Shown here: in pieces, positions 24,612-33,937 of the stretch
Layout of the letters: the number at the start of each line of letters is the position of its first letter
Numbering within the stretch: position 1 is the first letter of the stretch
Assembly: GCF_005144415.1 (NCBI RefSeq)
Contig: NZ_SWJE01000021.1
Location: 47,883 to 111,882 of the forward strand
DNA length: 64,000 bases
Direction of reading: 5' to 3'
Source: Trinickia terrae
GTDB taxonomy: Bacteria > Pseudomonadota > Gammaproteobacteria > Burkholderiales > Burkholderiaceae
The notes under the pieces: generated by a model
Databases searched by the model: none
What the model saw: the letters and a program-made list of their open reading frames with translations, nothing else
Told to the model about the DNA's origin: nothing
Position numbers and translations under genes: made by a program

Positions 24612-25897
24612 GCGTCGTGACGGAGAGAGACGGGAATGCCCGGCGCGCGGGGCGTGGTTCAGTCAGAGACGAAAAACTCGTTCGACTGAAGCGCATGCGC
24701 ACGGCGGCGACCTGTCTGCTCGCGGCGATGATCGCGCTGCTGCTCACGTGCGTGGTTTGGCAGCACGCGTATCCATGGCTCGAATGGCCGCGTGCTTTTG
24801 CCGAGGCGGCGACAGTCGGCGCGATTGCGGACTGGTATGCGGTGGTCGCGTTGTTCCGGCACCCGTGCGGGATACCGGTCCCGCACACCGCCATCATTCC
24901 CAGGAATCAGCGGCGCATCGCCGAGAGTCTCGGCAGCTTTGTCGAAGAGAACTTCCTGACACCCGAAATCATCGTCGGGCGGCTGAGCGGCTACAACGCG
25001 GCAGAAGCGCTGGCGCGCTGGCTTGCGGTACGGGAAAACAGCGCGGAGATCGCGGATATGGTGGCCGCTTCGCTGCCGCGATTGCTCGAAGGCATGGACG
25101 AGACGGACGTCGAGCACCTCTTCGAGCGGCTCGTGATTCCGCGATTGCGCGAGCTCGATGTCACTCGCGTTGCGAGCCGGCTCCTGAATATCCTCACCGA
25201 AGGCAATCGCCATCAGCCTTTGCTCGACCGCGGACTGATCGCTGTGGAGGCGTGGCTGAGCGGCAACCTGGACCTGATCAAGGCGAAGTTCAGCGAAGCG
25301 TCGAAATATACGCCGGCGCCGCTGGACGCTTATATCGTCAACAAGTTTGTCGAAGGCATCGTTGCGCTGATCCATGAGGTCGTCGCGAATCCGGAGCACG
25401 AGCTTCGGCATCAGTTCGATGCAGCCGTAAAGGATTTTTCCGACGACCTGCAAACGTCGGCGGTGTATCGCCGGTTTGGCCGGCTGCTGTTGCGCGACTG
25501 CATTCGGCATCTCGAAGCCAGGGACTATTACCGTGTCCTGCTCGAGCACGTTCGCGCGCATGTGCTTGCCGATCTCGGAGGCCGGCGCTCCGTCGTGCGC
25601 GAGATGCTGGTGGGTACGTTCGTCGCCATCGGCAGAGGCGTGGCGGGCGAGCCTTCGATTCAGCACAAGCTGAACGCATGGTGGCTCGATATCGCGAACC
25701 TGCTCGTGCTGCGGCACCGTCATCAGCTGTCGGGCCTGATCGCCGACGTCGTGAAAGGCTGGGACACGAAGGAGGTGAGCGGGAAGCTCGAGGCGGAGAT
25801 CGGCCGGGATTTGCAATACATTCGAATCAACGGCACGTTCGTTGGCGGCACGGTGGGGGTGCTCATCCATGCCTGCGTATTTTTTGCTTCGCGGTAA
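24608..25897 (+). CDS. DUF445-family membrane protein
   Basis: This 429-residue protein of the DUF445 (YjiN-like) family has a transmembrane helix near residues 32-52 (TCLLAAMIALLLTCVVW), the family segment GAIADWYAVVALFRHP with IPHTAIIP-like wording, a long helical middle and a last hydrophobic helix (GGTVGVLIHACVFF). The function of the family is not established. Its GTG start overlaps the phaZ stop, so it is translationally coupled to PHA breakdown, perhaps as a granule or envelope-linked factor (inference). Confidence 0.85.
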   Translation: MSVVTERDGNARRAGRGSVRDEKLVRLKRMRTAATCLLAAMIALLLTCVVWQHAYPWLEWPRAFAEAATVGAIADWYAVVALFRHPCGIPVPHTAIIPRNQRRIAESLGSFVEENFLTPEIIVGRLSGYNAAEALARWLAVRENSAEIADMVAASLPRLLEGMDETDVEHLFERLVIPRLRELDVTRVASRLLNILTEGNRHQPLLDRGLIAVEAWLSGNLDLIKAKFSEASKYTPAPLDAYIVNKFVEGIVALIHEVVANPEHELRHQFDAAVKDFSDDLQTSAVYRRFGRLLLRDCIRHLEARDYYRVLLEHVRAHVLADLGGRRSVVREMLVGTFVAIGRGVAGEPSIQHKLNAWWLDIANLLVLRHRHQLSGLIADVVKGWDTKEVSGKLEAEIGRDLQYIRINGTFVGGTVGVLIHACVFFASR

Positions 25898-25932
25898 GCG
25901 CCGCTATTCGGGCGTCGTGCGATGGCCGCCTT

Positions 25933-26865
25933 TCAAGAGGGGAATTCCGGCCTCTGTCCTGTCGTAGACGGCAGGTGTCCGAACCGCGACCGATAGTACT
26001 GTGCAAAGCGCCCCGGATGAGGAATCCCGCAGTCAAACGCCGCTTCCGCCACGGTAGCACCGGCCAAGATCTGCTCGCGCGCGACGTCCAGCCTGAGATC
26101 GCGCAGGTACCGCATCGGCGAGACGTCATGGTCGCGCTTGAAGCTGGCTTGCAAGGTTCGTACGCTGACTCCCGCGGCCTCGGCGACTTCCTCGAGGCTC
26201 AGATCCCGGGAGAGATTGGCTCGGATAAATATCTCGGCGCGCCGTATCTCTCGACTGACATCGGGGCGCCGCTGGCTATCCTGGATGGCCGGAAGAACCG
26301 CGCTCTCGAATAGCGCAACCATGAGCGCTTCAGTATGCTCACGTACGCCGTGGTGTTTCGCGATCGCTTCGATGGACGCTTGTGAGGACAAGAGGAACTG
26401 CACGTATTCGAACCAAGGCCCAAGCGCGGGGTTCGCGATGTCGAAGAAAACGCCATCACGAATGAGATGTCGCCCTAGCAAGCTGGATTCCATGAGAATC
26501 ACGATCCGGACGCAGTCACGTGAGAATCGCGCTCGCATCACCCGCCGAGGACAGGCCAAATATCCTTGGTTGGTGCGCAGCGGAAGGACTCGGCCGTTAT
26601 CCGTCACTTCCCCGGAGCCCTCCAGGCACGCGATCATTACCGCGTAATCGCCTTGCCCCGAGGCCTCGATCGACGTAGCTGTTCCCAATGCGACGATGGC
26701 GATCGAGAACGCGCCAAGGTGAATGCCGCTCACGCGAGCCGGGCGCACGACGCTGCCCAGTGGCGTCACCACGGTAGGCGCGAGGTAGCGAGACAGATGT
26801 CGGCCCATCTCCGCGGGCTCATACGACCTCAGTAAAGAGAGCTTGTGGCGAACGAGCAAGTGCAT
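25933..26865 (-). CDS. AraC-family transcriptional regulator
   Basis: This protein of 310 residues has a C-terminal AraC double helix-turn-helix: LSLEEVAEAAGVSVRTLQASF and VAEAAFDCGIPHPGRFAQYYRSRFGHLPS. The N-terminal part is AraC-binding-domain-like (GSGEVTDNGRVLPLRTNQG). ATG 26865 has GGAG 5 bp upstream and is preferred over ATG 26883. It converges on the PHA operon and lies downstream of the beta-oxidation operon on the same strand, so it may control either. Confidence 0.88.
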   Translation of the reverse strand: MHLLVRHKLSLLRSYEPAEMGRHLSRYLAPTVVTPLGSVVRPARVSGIHLGAFSIAIVALGTATSIEASGQGDYAVMIACLEGSGEVTDNGRVLPLRTNQGYLACPRRVMRARFSRDCVRIVILMESSLLGRHLIRDGVFFDIANPALGPWFEYVQFLLSSQASIEAIAKHHGVREHTEALMVALFESAVLPAIQDSQRRPDVSREIRRAEIFIRANLSRDLSLEEVAEAAGVSVRTLQASFKRDHDVSPMRYLRDLRLDVAREQILAGATVAEAAFDCGIPHPGRFAQYYRSRFGHLPSTTGQRPEFPS

Positions 26866-27001
26866 CTTGGCTCCACCAGGCATAGACAGGGGCTGCTATT
26901 GGGTTGCGTTTCGAGCATACGCGGCGAAATCCAAAGTGGTCAATCGGTGCTCGTCGGCATCGTGCCGCCATCGACGAAGCGGCGCCGCATGAGGCGTGAT
27001 G

Positions 27002-27814
27002 CTACGCACCCGTGAATTGGGGTTTCTTACGCTTTTCAATGAACGCTGAAACTCCCCGGGCGAAATCTTCTGTTTCGGCACAAGCTTGAAACGACCTGAG
27101 TTCCGCGGATAGCTGCTGCTCGAGATCGTGTCCGAATGAGGCGCATAGAAGCCGCTTCGTTTGTCCGTAAGCAATCGTGGGCCCGGCTGCAAGGGCGTTC
27201 AACAACGCATTCGTTGCTTCATCCAAATCTTCCTCCTCTGTCACACGGTTGACGATTCCGAGTTGCAAGGCCTGTTCGGCAGTCAAGCTTTCTCCGAGTA
27301 GCGCTATCCCCATTGCTCTGCGCAAGCCGACAATGCGAGGCAGCATCCAGGACAAGCCCACATCGGGACTCGTGCCAATCTGCGTATAGCCGAACGAAAA
27401 CCGCACGTCCCGGGATGCAATGGCCAAGTCACAGGCCAGCGCAACACTCATCCCTGCGCCTGCCACGGGACCCCGTAAGCTAGCCACCACCGGCAGAGGG
27501 AGCGAGACCAAAATCGAAAGCGCTTCATTCATCGGCTCTATGATTTTTTGGGCAGTATCCGCCGCGCGAGAAAAGTCCTCGTAAAAGCGGCTTAGATCAC
27601 CGCCGGCCATGAATGCCCGTCCTTCACCGCTGATCACTACCGCGCGACACTCGCCGTTCTCTTGGATTTCCCGGCAGCGTTTCAGAAAGCACGTTGCCAG
27701 CTCCGGCGAGATCGCGTTGAGGGTACGCGGTCGGTTGAAGCGGACACGTGCGATACCGTTTTGCACTTCCAGCAGAACTGCGTCTTCATTACATTCCATC
27801 ATTTTGCTTTCCAT
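27002..27814 (-). CDS. Enoyl-CoA hydratase/isomerase family protein
   Basis: This 270-residue crotonase-fold enzyme has an oxyanion region GEGRAFMAGGDLSRF and LRGPVAGAGMSVALACDLAIAS. The second catalytic position, usually Glu, lies in YTQIGTSPDVGLSWMLPRIVG and appears to be Asp, which is common in isomerase-like and other non-hydratase crotonases. It is the last gene of a four-gene beta-oxidation operon, 21 bp after the dehydrogenase. It hydrates or isomerises an enoyl-CoA. Confidence 0.88.
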   Translation of the reverse strand: MESKMMECNEDAVLLEVQNGIARVRFNRPRTLNAISPELATCFLKRCREIQENGECRAVVISGEGRAFMAGGDLSRFYEDFSRAADTAQKIIEPMNEALSILVSLPLPVVASLRGPVAGAGMSVALACDLAIASRDVRFSFGYTQIGTSPDVGLSWMLPRIVGLRRAMGIALLGESLTAEQALQLGIVNRVTEEEDLDEATNALLNALAAGPTIAYGQTKRLLCASFGHDLEQQLSAELRSFQACAETEDFARGVSAFIEKRKKPQFTGA

Positions 27815-27835
27815 CGGGTGAACACGCTTCCTGAC

Positions 27836-28687
27836 TCACTTGTATTGGAAGAAGCCTCGCCCGCTTTTTCGACCGAGAAATCCTGCGTCTACCATTTCCT
27901 TGAGAAGCGGCGCGGGCCGATATTTAGGATCGTTGAATCCCTGGTAGAAGATCTCCATCACCGCAAGCATCGTGTCCAAGCCGATGAGGTCGGCGAGCGC
28001 CAGCGGCCCAATCGGATGGTTTGCCCCGAGCTTCATGCCGCTGTCGATGTCTTCCGCAGTGGCGAGGCCCTCCTGCAGGGCGAAGACTGCCTCATTGATC
28101 ATTGGGCAAAGGATTCGGTTCACGGCGAAGCCGGGGCTATTCTTCGCGAGAATGGCAGTCTTCCCGATCGCTTCAACGAATGCCTGGACGCGCTGCTGGG
28201 TGACAGCCGAGGTCTGCAACCCGCGAATCAGTTCCACCAGGGCCATCATCGGAACGGGGTTGAAAAAGTGAGTCCCGATGAACCTGTCCGGCCGGTCGAG
28301 CGCTGCCGCGAGTTTGGTGATGGAAATCGAGGACGTATTCGTCGCAATGATTGCGTCCGCGGCAACGGCGGCTTCGATCTCCTTCAGTATGCGAAGCTTC
28401 AGCGTTTCGTTTTCGGTTGCGGCTTCGATCACGAGATCGGCATCGGACAGGTCCGGATATCGGGTAGTCACTGTGAGGCGTGTCAATATCTCGGGTGCGG
28501 CGGTGGACGTAATCGATTGCTTTTTGATCAATCGGTCCAGGCTCGCAGAGATCGTTGCCAGTCCGCGCTGCAGCACCTCGTCTGAGATATCCAGCATGGC
28601 GACCTCAAAACCCGCTGTGGCGCACACCTGGGCAATGCCGTTTCCCATTGTGCCGGCGCCGACGACAGCGATTTTATTTATAGCCAT
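27836..28687 (-). CDS. 3-hydroxyacyl-CoA (3-hydroxybutyryl-CoA) dehydrogenase
   Basis: This 283-residue NAD-dependent dehydrogenase starts with VVGAGTMGNGIAQVCATAGF, has the catalytic His in IGTHFFNPVPMMALVE and ends KSGRGFFQY, all typical of HbdH/PaaH. It oxidises (S)-3-hydroxyacyl-CoA to 3-ketoacyl-CoA. It sits between thiolase and hydratase in the minus-strand operon. Confidence 0.93.
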   Translation of the reverse strand: MAINKIAVVGAGTMGNGIAQVCATAGFEVAMLDISDEVLQRGLATISASLDRLIKKQSITSTAAPEILTRLTVTTRYPDLSDADLVIEAATENETLKLRILKEIEAAVAADAIIATNTSSISITKLAAALDRPDRFIGTHFFNPVPMMALVELIRGLQTSAVTQQRVQAFVEAIGKTAILAKNSPGFAVNRILCPMINEAVFALQEGLATAEDIDSGMKLGANHPIGPLALADLIGLDTMLAVMEIFYQGFNDPKYRPAPLLKEMVDAGFLGRKSGRGFFQYK

Positions 28688-28786
28688 CAGAAGTTCCTTT
28701 CAGGTGCGGCGCGCTCACGCAATTGGCGCGATCGCCGGCGTTCAACCATTCCTATTCGGTCTTTGTGCAGCCTGATGAAGCAAGCC

Positions 28787-29971
28787 TCAGACGCGCTCGT
28801 AAATCGCTGCGATGCCTTGCCCACCGCCAATGCACATCGTGACCAGAGCAAAACGGCCACCGGTCCGGTGCAGTTCGTAGATCGCCTTTACGGAGATGAT
28901 CGCTCCCGTCGCGCCCACTGGATGCCCGAGAGAAATCCCCGAGCCGTTGGGATTGACCTTGCTCGGATCGAGACCGAGTTCCTTTGCAACGGCGCAGGCC
29001 TGTGCGGCGAAGGCTTCGTTGGACTCGATGATGTCCATATCGGTCAAGCTCAGGCCGGTGCGGCGCATCACTAGACGCGTAGCGGGAATTGGCCCGGTGC
29101 CCATATAGTCGGGTTCCACTCCGGCATGGGCGTAGCCGACGAGCCGGGCCAATGGTTTGAGGCCCATCGCGATCGCTTTGCCCGACTCGGCGAGCACAAT
29201 GGCTGCAGCGCCATCGTTGATGCCGGAAGCGTTTCCTGCAGTGACAGAACCGCCTTCCTTGAACACGGGTTTCATCTTTGCCAGACTGTCTTCTGTCAAA
29301 TCTCTGCGAACGTGTTCGTCCGTATCGAAACGAACAACGCCTTTTCGCGTCTTGATCTCCACCGGCACGATCTGACTCTTGAAGTGGCCCGCGTCAATTG
29401 CAGCCGCGGCGCGCAGTTGACTTTGCAGTGCAAGCCTATCTTGCTCGCCGCGCGAGATGCCATGGCGCTGCGCCACGTTTTCCGCGGTCACGCCCATGTG
29501 CATGCGCTTCCATGGATCGTGAAGGATGCCTGTCATGTAGTCCACCATCTGGGTGTCGCCCATACGGGTACCCCAGCGCGTCGAAGGTGCGATGTACGGA
29601 CCCCGGCTCATGGATTCAGCGCCGCCGCCGATGGCAAAGTCGACATCCCCGACCATGATCGACTGCGCCGCGGAAATCACTGCCTGCAGACCAGAGCCGC
29701 AAAGCCTGTTGACATTGAATGCCGGGACCTCTTTGGGAATGCCCGCGTCCATCGCAGAGACACGACTCAGGTAGGCATCCCGCGGTTCCGTGGGAACGAC
29801 GTTTCCCATGACGACGTGCCCGATTTCAGTGGCTGGCACCTCTGAGCGCTGAAGTGCTGCGCGAATGACGGTTGAGCCAAGCTCTGTCATCGGCACATCC
29901 TTGAGCGACCCGCCGAACGATCCGATGGCGGTGCGTGCTGCGCCGACGATGACGACTTCACGATTGCTCAT
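28787..29971 (-). CDS. Acetyl-CoA C-acyltransferase (thiolase)
   Basis: This 394-residue thiolase has the acyl-enzyme Cys91 in [10 protein letters not shown], the [12 protein letters not shown] and GHPVGATGAI segments, and the second cysteine in CIGGGQGIA. It cleaves 3-ketoacyl-CoA to acetyl-CoA. Its ATG overlaps the stop of the quinone reductase gene by 4 bp. A close paralogue is encoded at 48295-49482. Confidence 0.93.
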   Translation of the reverse strand: MSNREVVIVGAARTAIGSFGGSLKDVPMTELGSTVIRAALQRSEVPATEIGHVVMGNVVPTEPRDAYLSRVSAMDAGIPKEVPAFNVNRLCGSGLQAVISAAQSIMVGDVDFAIGGGAESMSRGPYIAPSTRWGTRMGDTQMVDYMTGILHDPWKRMHMGVTAENVAQRHGISRGEQDRLALQSQLRAAAAIDAGHFKSQIVPVEIKTRKGVVRFDTDEHVRRDLTEDSLAKMKPVFKEGGSVTAGNASGINDGAAAIVLAESGKAIAMGLKPLARLVGYAHAGVEPDYMGTGPIPATRLVMRRTGLSLTDMDIIESNEAFAAQACAVAKELGLDPSKVNPNGSGISLGHPVGATGAIISVKAIYELHRTGGRFALVTMCIGGGQGIAAIYERV

Positions 29972-30693
29972 TGTTCGATCCTTTCTCGCCTTGGTGCGAG
30001 CGGGTACAGGTTCTCGTCAAATCGATCGAGGCTCGGGAACCGCAGCGGCTCTTCGTCCATGAGAGACGGGAGCCGTTTTCGCCATGCGTCCAGGTATTCC
30101 AATCGCTTTTCGTTCGTCACATAGGGCACATGCCAGGCGACGAAAGGCGCAAGCACATCAAGCCCGGTATACGCGAGGGTTCCCTGCAAAAGATGCTTCA
30201 GCATGCCCTCGATCGGGCCGTGTATGCCGTTCGTGTCGAGCATGTGGGCCTGCCCCCCGAGCGTGAAGCTCACGATTGCGCGCTTTCCTTTTAGGCCGCC
30301 GCGGTCGTAAAAGCGCATGCCGCCGTAGACGGATCCCGAGACGAGGACTCGATCGAGCCAACCCTTGAGAATCGCGGGGGTGGAAAACCAGAACAGCGGA
30401 AAATTCAACACAAGCAAGTCACAGTCGAGGAGTTTCTTTAACTCGTTCTGAATATCGTGCGATATCGTCCCCGTCGAAACGCCGTGGCGCTGTTCCAGGG
30501 CATACACGCAATACTCCGGATCCGCTCTCGTTCCAAAATCGTTCGCAGACGCGACTGGGTTGAATCCCATGGCGTAGAGATCCGAGACCAGGACTTCGTG
30601 CCCGGCTGCACGGAATACTTCTTCCGCGGTGGTCTTAAGAGCCGAGCTGAACGATTTCGGCTCCGGATGGGCGTGGACGATGAAAACTTTCAT
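29968..30693 (-). CDS. NAD(P)H-dependent quinone/flavodoxin-fold oxidoreductase
   Basis: This protein of 241 residues belongs to the NQO/MdaB flavodoxin-like family: KVFIVHAHPEPKSFSSAL at the N-terminus, LNFPLFWFSTPAILKGWLDRV and SFTLGGQAHML. It reduces quinones or other electrophiles by two electrons. It leads the beta-oxidation operon, is coupled to the thiolase by an ATGA overlap, and diverges from the GlxA-type regulator. I use ATG 30693; a TTG at 30702 is also in frame. Confidence 0.88.
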   Translation of the reverse strand: MKVFIVHAHPEPKSFSSALKTTAEEVFRAAGHEVLVSDLYAMGFNPVASANDFGTRADPEYCVYALEQRHGVSTGTISHDIQNELKKLLDCDLLVLNFPLFWFSTPAILKGWLDRVLVSGSVYGGMRFYDRGGLKGKRAIVSFTLGGQAHMLDTNGIHGPIEGMLKHLLQGTLAYTGLDVLAPFVAWHVPYVTNEKRLEYLDAWRKRLPSLMDEEPLRFPSLDRFDENLYPLAPRRERIEQ

Positions 30694-30786
30694 TGTGGAC
30701 AATCCCTAGCTTGGACACATCGAGTTTCCCTGCACGTCGGCTTGCTGTACATTGTCTAAAGTGACATAAAGTATGCGAAACGAGAC

Positions 30787-31785
30787 ATGCCCCGCGCTGC
30801 CATCCTTGCGTATGACGATTGCTACGCCTCCAGCTTGAGCGGCTTCGCGGACATACTCCAGATTGCGAATTCGCACATTCGCCGCCTGCAAGGCGCCGCA
30901 GCTCCTCTGTTCGAGTGGAAATTTGTTTCGCCGACGGGTGAGCCCGTCAAGGCAAGTAACGGCCTGGCCGTGAATTCGCAACCGATCCGCCCGCGGGAAA
31001 AGTTCGACGTGGTCTTCATTCCGAGCGCCCACTACGCGGGCAGCAAGGCTTTTGACCGCTTGCTGGCGCGTCAATCCTCGGCATGCGACTGGCTCGTCAC
31101 GCAGTGGAACTCCGGTGCATTCGTCGCGGCGAACTGCACCGGCACCTTTCTTCTTGCTGCGACCGGCCTTCTCGACTCCCGGCCGGCAACGACGACCTGG
31201 TGGCTCGCAGAGCAGTTCCGCAGCAAGTTTCCTCGGGTCAACCTTCAACTCGAACCGGTCATCACAGAGGCCGACAGGCTGATATGCGCGGGCGCCTCGG
31301 CGTCGTATCTTCTGCAAACCGTTCACGTCATTGAGCGATTGTCTGGTCCGATCATTGCGTCGCAATGCGCCAAGGCCATGCTGATCGACGTCAGTCAAAC
31401 CAAACAAACGCCCTATCTGCCGCTGCTCACAGACAAGGCTCATGCAGACTCCTTGGTCCATCGGGCTCAACACTGGCTGCAAAAGAACATGGCAAAAGAG
31501 GTGAGGATTTCGCAGATGGCGGATGAACTCGGAGTGAGCGAACGTACGGTGATTCGCCGGTTCCAGGCTGCGCTGAGTCAAGCGCCTTTGCGCTATTTGC
31601 AGAGCTTGCGTATCGATACGGCACGGGGCCTGCTTGAGGGGGGCGACCTTACGGTGGAGGTGATTGCCTCTAAAGTGGGCTACTACGACGTAAGCTCTTT
31701 CTGCCGGCTCTTCAAGGACAAGGTCGGGCTTAGCCCCGGTGCTTATCGTAGCCGCTTTCGTACGTCACCCTCGACGGAAGAATGA
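30787..31785 (+). CDS. GlxA-type AraC-family regulator (DJ-1/PfpI + HTH)
   Basis: This 332-residue protein joins a DJ-1/PfpI amidotransferase-like domain (residues 1-190, with AANCTGTFLLAATGLL around the nucleophile-elbow Cys) to an AraC domain (RISQMADELGVSERTVIRRF and VEVIASKVGYYDVSSFCRLF). Such regulators sense small molecules through the first domain. It diverges from the quinone reductase operon across 93 bp and precedes the VOC/amidohydrolase cluster, whose promoter region carries a direct repeat. Confidence 0.9.
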   Translation: MPRAAILAYDDCYASSLSGFADILQIANSHIRRLQGAAAPLFEWKFVSPTGEPVKASNGLAVNSQPIRPREKFDVVFIPSAHYAGSKAFDRLLARQSSACDWLVTQWNSGAFVAANCTGTFLLAATGLLDSRPATTTWWLAEQFRSKFPRVNLQLEPVITEADRLICAGASASYLLQTVHVIERLSGPIIASQCAKAMLIDVSQTKQTPYLPLLTDKAHADSLVHRAQHWLQKNMAKEVRISQMADELGVSERTVIRRFQAALSQAPLRYLQSLRIDTARGLLEGGDLTVEVIASKVGYYDVSSFCRLFKDKVGLSPGAYRSRFRTSPSTEE

Positions 31786-31864
31786 GCGTACGGCACAGCC
31801 GTTCCTAACCCATCCTCCGAGCACTGAAAAGAAGCCCCTTTTCGATCCGGCCGGTCAAGTATCT

Positions 31865-31908
31865 GCGCAAATCGGATACTGCCTCTCCTTTCACGCGCAA
31901 ATCGGATA
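31865..31908. promoter_or_regulatory. Direct repeat GCGCAAATCGGATA, 30-bp period
   Basis: GCGCAAATCGGATA occurs at 31865-31878 and again at 31895-31908, exactly 30 bp apart, close to three helical turns. It lies upstream of the VOC gene and just downstream of the GlxA-type gene. Direct repeats on one DNA face are the usual AraC-family target. Confidence 0.6.
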
Positions 31909-31982
31909 GAAACGGCCGAATGGCCTACTTACACTTGTTTCCCAAGAGGGAGGCATACAAGCCTCCTTGAAAGGAGACAAAT

Positions 31983-32918
31983 ATGCTTCGATACCGGAGA
32001 CTCGTTCGAGTCGAGTTGAACGTCACGAATCTGGGTCGCTCTTCTAAATTTTATGAAGAGATCGTCGGGCTGACGCCGATCGAGCGGAACCCGGACGGGT
32101 CGGCGTCCTTTCTCTGCGGCTCGGACGATTGTCTGGTGGTGCTGCACGAATTCCCAGTCCCGGGCTTCCGGTCGATTGCGTTGTCCCTGGAGGACGAATC
32201 GGCGTTCGAAGGACTGCACCGCCAACTGAGCGAGCACAACGTCCCATACGATGTCGCGCCATCCGAAGAGTGCGACGCGCGCAATCTCTTGCGCGCTTGG
32301 CGAATTGCCGAGCCCAACTCCAGCGCGGCCTTCGAGTTCTGTCTTCCGCGCGCTACCGCGATGTCTCGCACATTCACGCCGACGGTCGCCAAGATCCAGC
32401 GCATCGGCCATGTCGTCTTCTGCACGCCGCGTCATGCCGAAGCGGTAACGTTCATGCGGAAGGTGTTGGGGTTCGCGACGTCGGACGACATCGACGGCGT
32501 CATCACGTTGATGCGGCCTCCGCCAAGCCCTTATCACCACGGCGTGGGGGTAGGGCTCGGCGCGCGGCACGGCTTGCACCATGTCAACTTCATGGTGTCC
32601 GCGATCGACGACATCGGCATAGCCATGAACCGGTTCAAGCGAGAAGGCGTTCCCATCGTGTTCGGTCCCGGTCGCCATCCCGCCTCGGAGAGCGTTTTCC
32701 TCTACTTTCTGGACCCGGATGGCCTGACGCTCGAATACAGCTTCGGCATGGAGGAGTTTCCCGAGGTCTCCCCGCGCGAGCCGAGGGTGCTGCCTCCGGT
32801 CCCTGCGTCTATCGATGGCTGGGGCGGTATCAGGGATCCGCGAATGTCCGCGACCGGGCTGATTCAGCCCTATCGCGCCGGCTCAGGGTGGCAGGCTTTC
32901 GTGGAGGGTGTAGCGTGA
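31983..32918 (+). CDS. VOC-family extradiol-type ring-cleavage dioxygenase
   Basis: This 311-residue protein has two vicinal-oxygen-chelate modules, an N-terminal non-catalytic one and a C-terminal one with a full metal triad: His143 in RIGHVVF, His200 in GLHHVNF and Glu251 in LTLEYSFG. The spacing matches catechol and biphenyl-diol extradiol dioxygenases. It is the first of four genes joined by 4-bp stop-start overlaps. A consensus AAGGAG precedes its ATG. Confidence 0.88.
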   Translation: MLRYRRLVRVELNVTNLGRSSKFYEEIVGLTPIERNPDGSASFLCGSDDCLVVLHEFPVPGFRSIALSLEDESAFEGLHRQLSEHNVPYDVAPSEECDARNLLRAWRIAEPNSSAAFEFCLPRATAMSRTFTPTVAKIQRIGHVVFCTPRHAEAVTFMRKVLGFATSDDIDGVITLMRPPPSPYHHGVGVGLGARHGLHHVNFMVSAIDDIGIAMNRFKREGVPIVFGPGRHPASESVFLYFLDPDGLTLEYSFGMEEFPEVSPREPRVLPPVPASIDGWGGIRDPRMSATGLIQPYRAGSGWQAFVEGVA

Positions 32919-33937
32919 GCGCCTCGGCCATCGATATTCACACGCACGTCGTTCCGTACGACTTTCCGGCGTACGCGGGCACATCGCCGGGGGCGTTCTG
33001 GCCGCAGATGTGCGCGTCCCCGCAGTGCAATCACCGCAGCGTGATGATCGACGGAAAGCTCTTTCGCACGGTCTCTCACGAGTGCTGGGACGTGGAGCAG
33101 CGCCTGCATCACATGGAAAAAACGGGCATCGGCCGGCAAGTGCTTTCGCCGATGCCTGAGCTCCTGTCGTACTGGATGCCGGCGCCGGACGCGCTCGTGC
33201 TATGCAGGCACATCAACGATGTCATGGCGGACATGGTGGCGCAGGCGCCCGAGCGTTTCTCCGCGCTCGGTTGCGTCCCGCTTCAGGACCCTGAACTTGC
33301 CGCGCGCGAGCTCGAGAGGCTGATGAAGCTGGGCACCTTCCGTGGCGTGGAGATCGGGACCAATGTCGACGACGTGGTGATCGGCGATCCGCGCTTCGAG
33401 CCGTTCTTCGCTGCCGCCGAAGAACTCGGTGCTTCGATCTTCGTGCATCCATTGCGGCCAGCCGGGCTGAACCGGCTGGTGGGTCCTCCGGGCCTGATGC
33501 AGCTCGTGGCCTTTCCGAGCGAGAACGCGCTGGCGGCAGCGTCGTTGATTACCGGCGGCGTGCTCGAGCGCCATCCTCGGCTGCGCATCGCCTTCAGCCA
33601 TGGCGCAGGCGGATTCGCACTCACGTTGCCGCGCCTTGCGGCCGGATGGGAGCAGCTCGCGCTGCAGCATCGAAGGTCACCTTGGGAGCAGGCGCGCAGT
33701 CTGTTCTACGACACCCTCGTCTATGACGGCCCCACGCTTGCTCACCTGATTTCGACCTTCGGGGCGACACAGCTCTGCATTGGCACGGACCATCCGTTCC
33801 TGATCGAGGATACCCGGCCGTTGCAGCGACTCGACGAGTTGGACCTGGATAGCGAGACGCGGCATCTCCTGCTGTCGGGCAATGCGATGCGCTTCCTGGG
33901 TGAGACATCGCCCGACCTTTCACTTCATCCCCTATGA
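32915..33937 (+). CDS. Amidohydrolase-family protein, ACMSD/LigI-like
   Basis: This 340-residue TIM-barrel metal hydrolase starts at GTG 32915 and overlaps the previous gene. Metal ligands are IDIHTHVVP (H-x-H), IFVHPLRP, SHGAGGF and the catalytic Asp in GTDHPF, the pattern of aminocarboxymuconate-semialdehyde decarboxylase and its non-hydrolytic decarboxylase or hydratase relatives. After ring cleavage it could decarboxylate or hydrate the semialdehyde acid (inference). Confidence 0.88.
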   Translation: MSASAIDIHTHVVPYDFPAYAGTSPGAFWPQMCASPQCNHRSVMIDGKLFRTVSHECWDVEQRLHHMEKTGIGRQVLSPMPELLSYWMPAPDALVLCRHINDVMADMVAQAPERFSALGCVPLQDPELAARELERLMKLGTFRGVEIGTNVDDVVIGDPRFEPFFAAAEELGASIFVHPLRPAGLNRLVGPPGLMQLVAFPSENALAAASLITGGVLERHPRLRIAFSHGAGGFALTLPRLAAGWEQLALQHRRSPWEQARSLFYDTLVYDGPTLAHLISTFGATQLCIGTDHPFLIEDTRPLQRLDELDLDSETRHLLLSGNAMRFLGETSPDLSLHPL

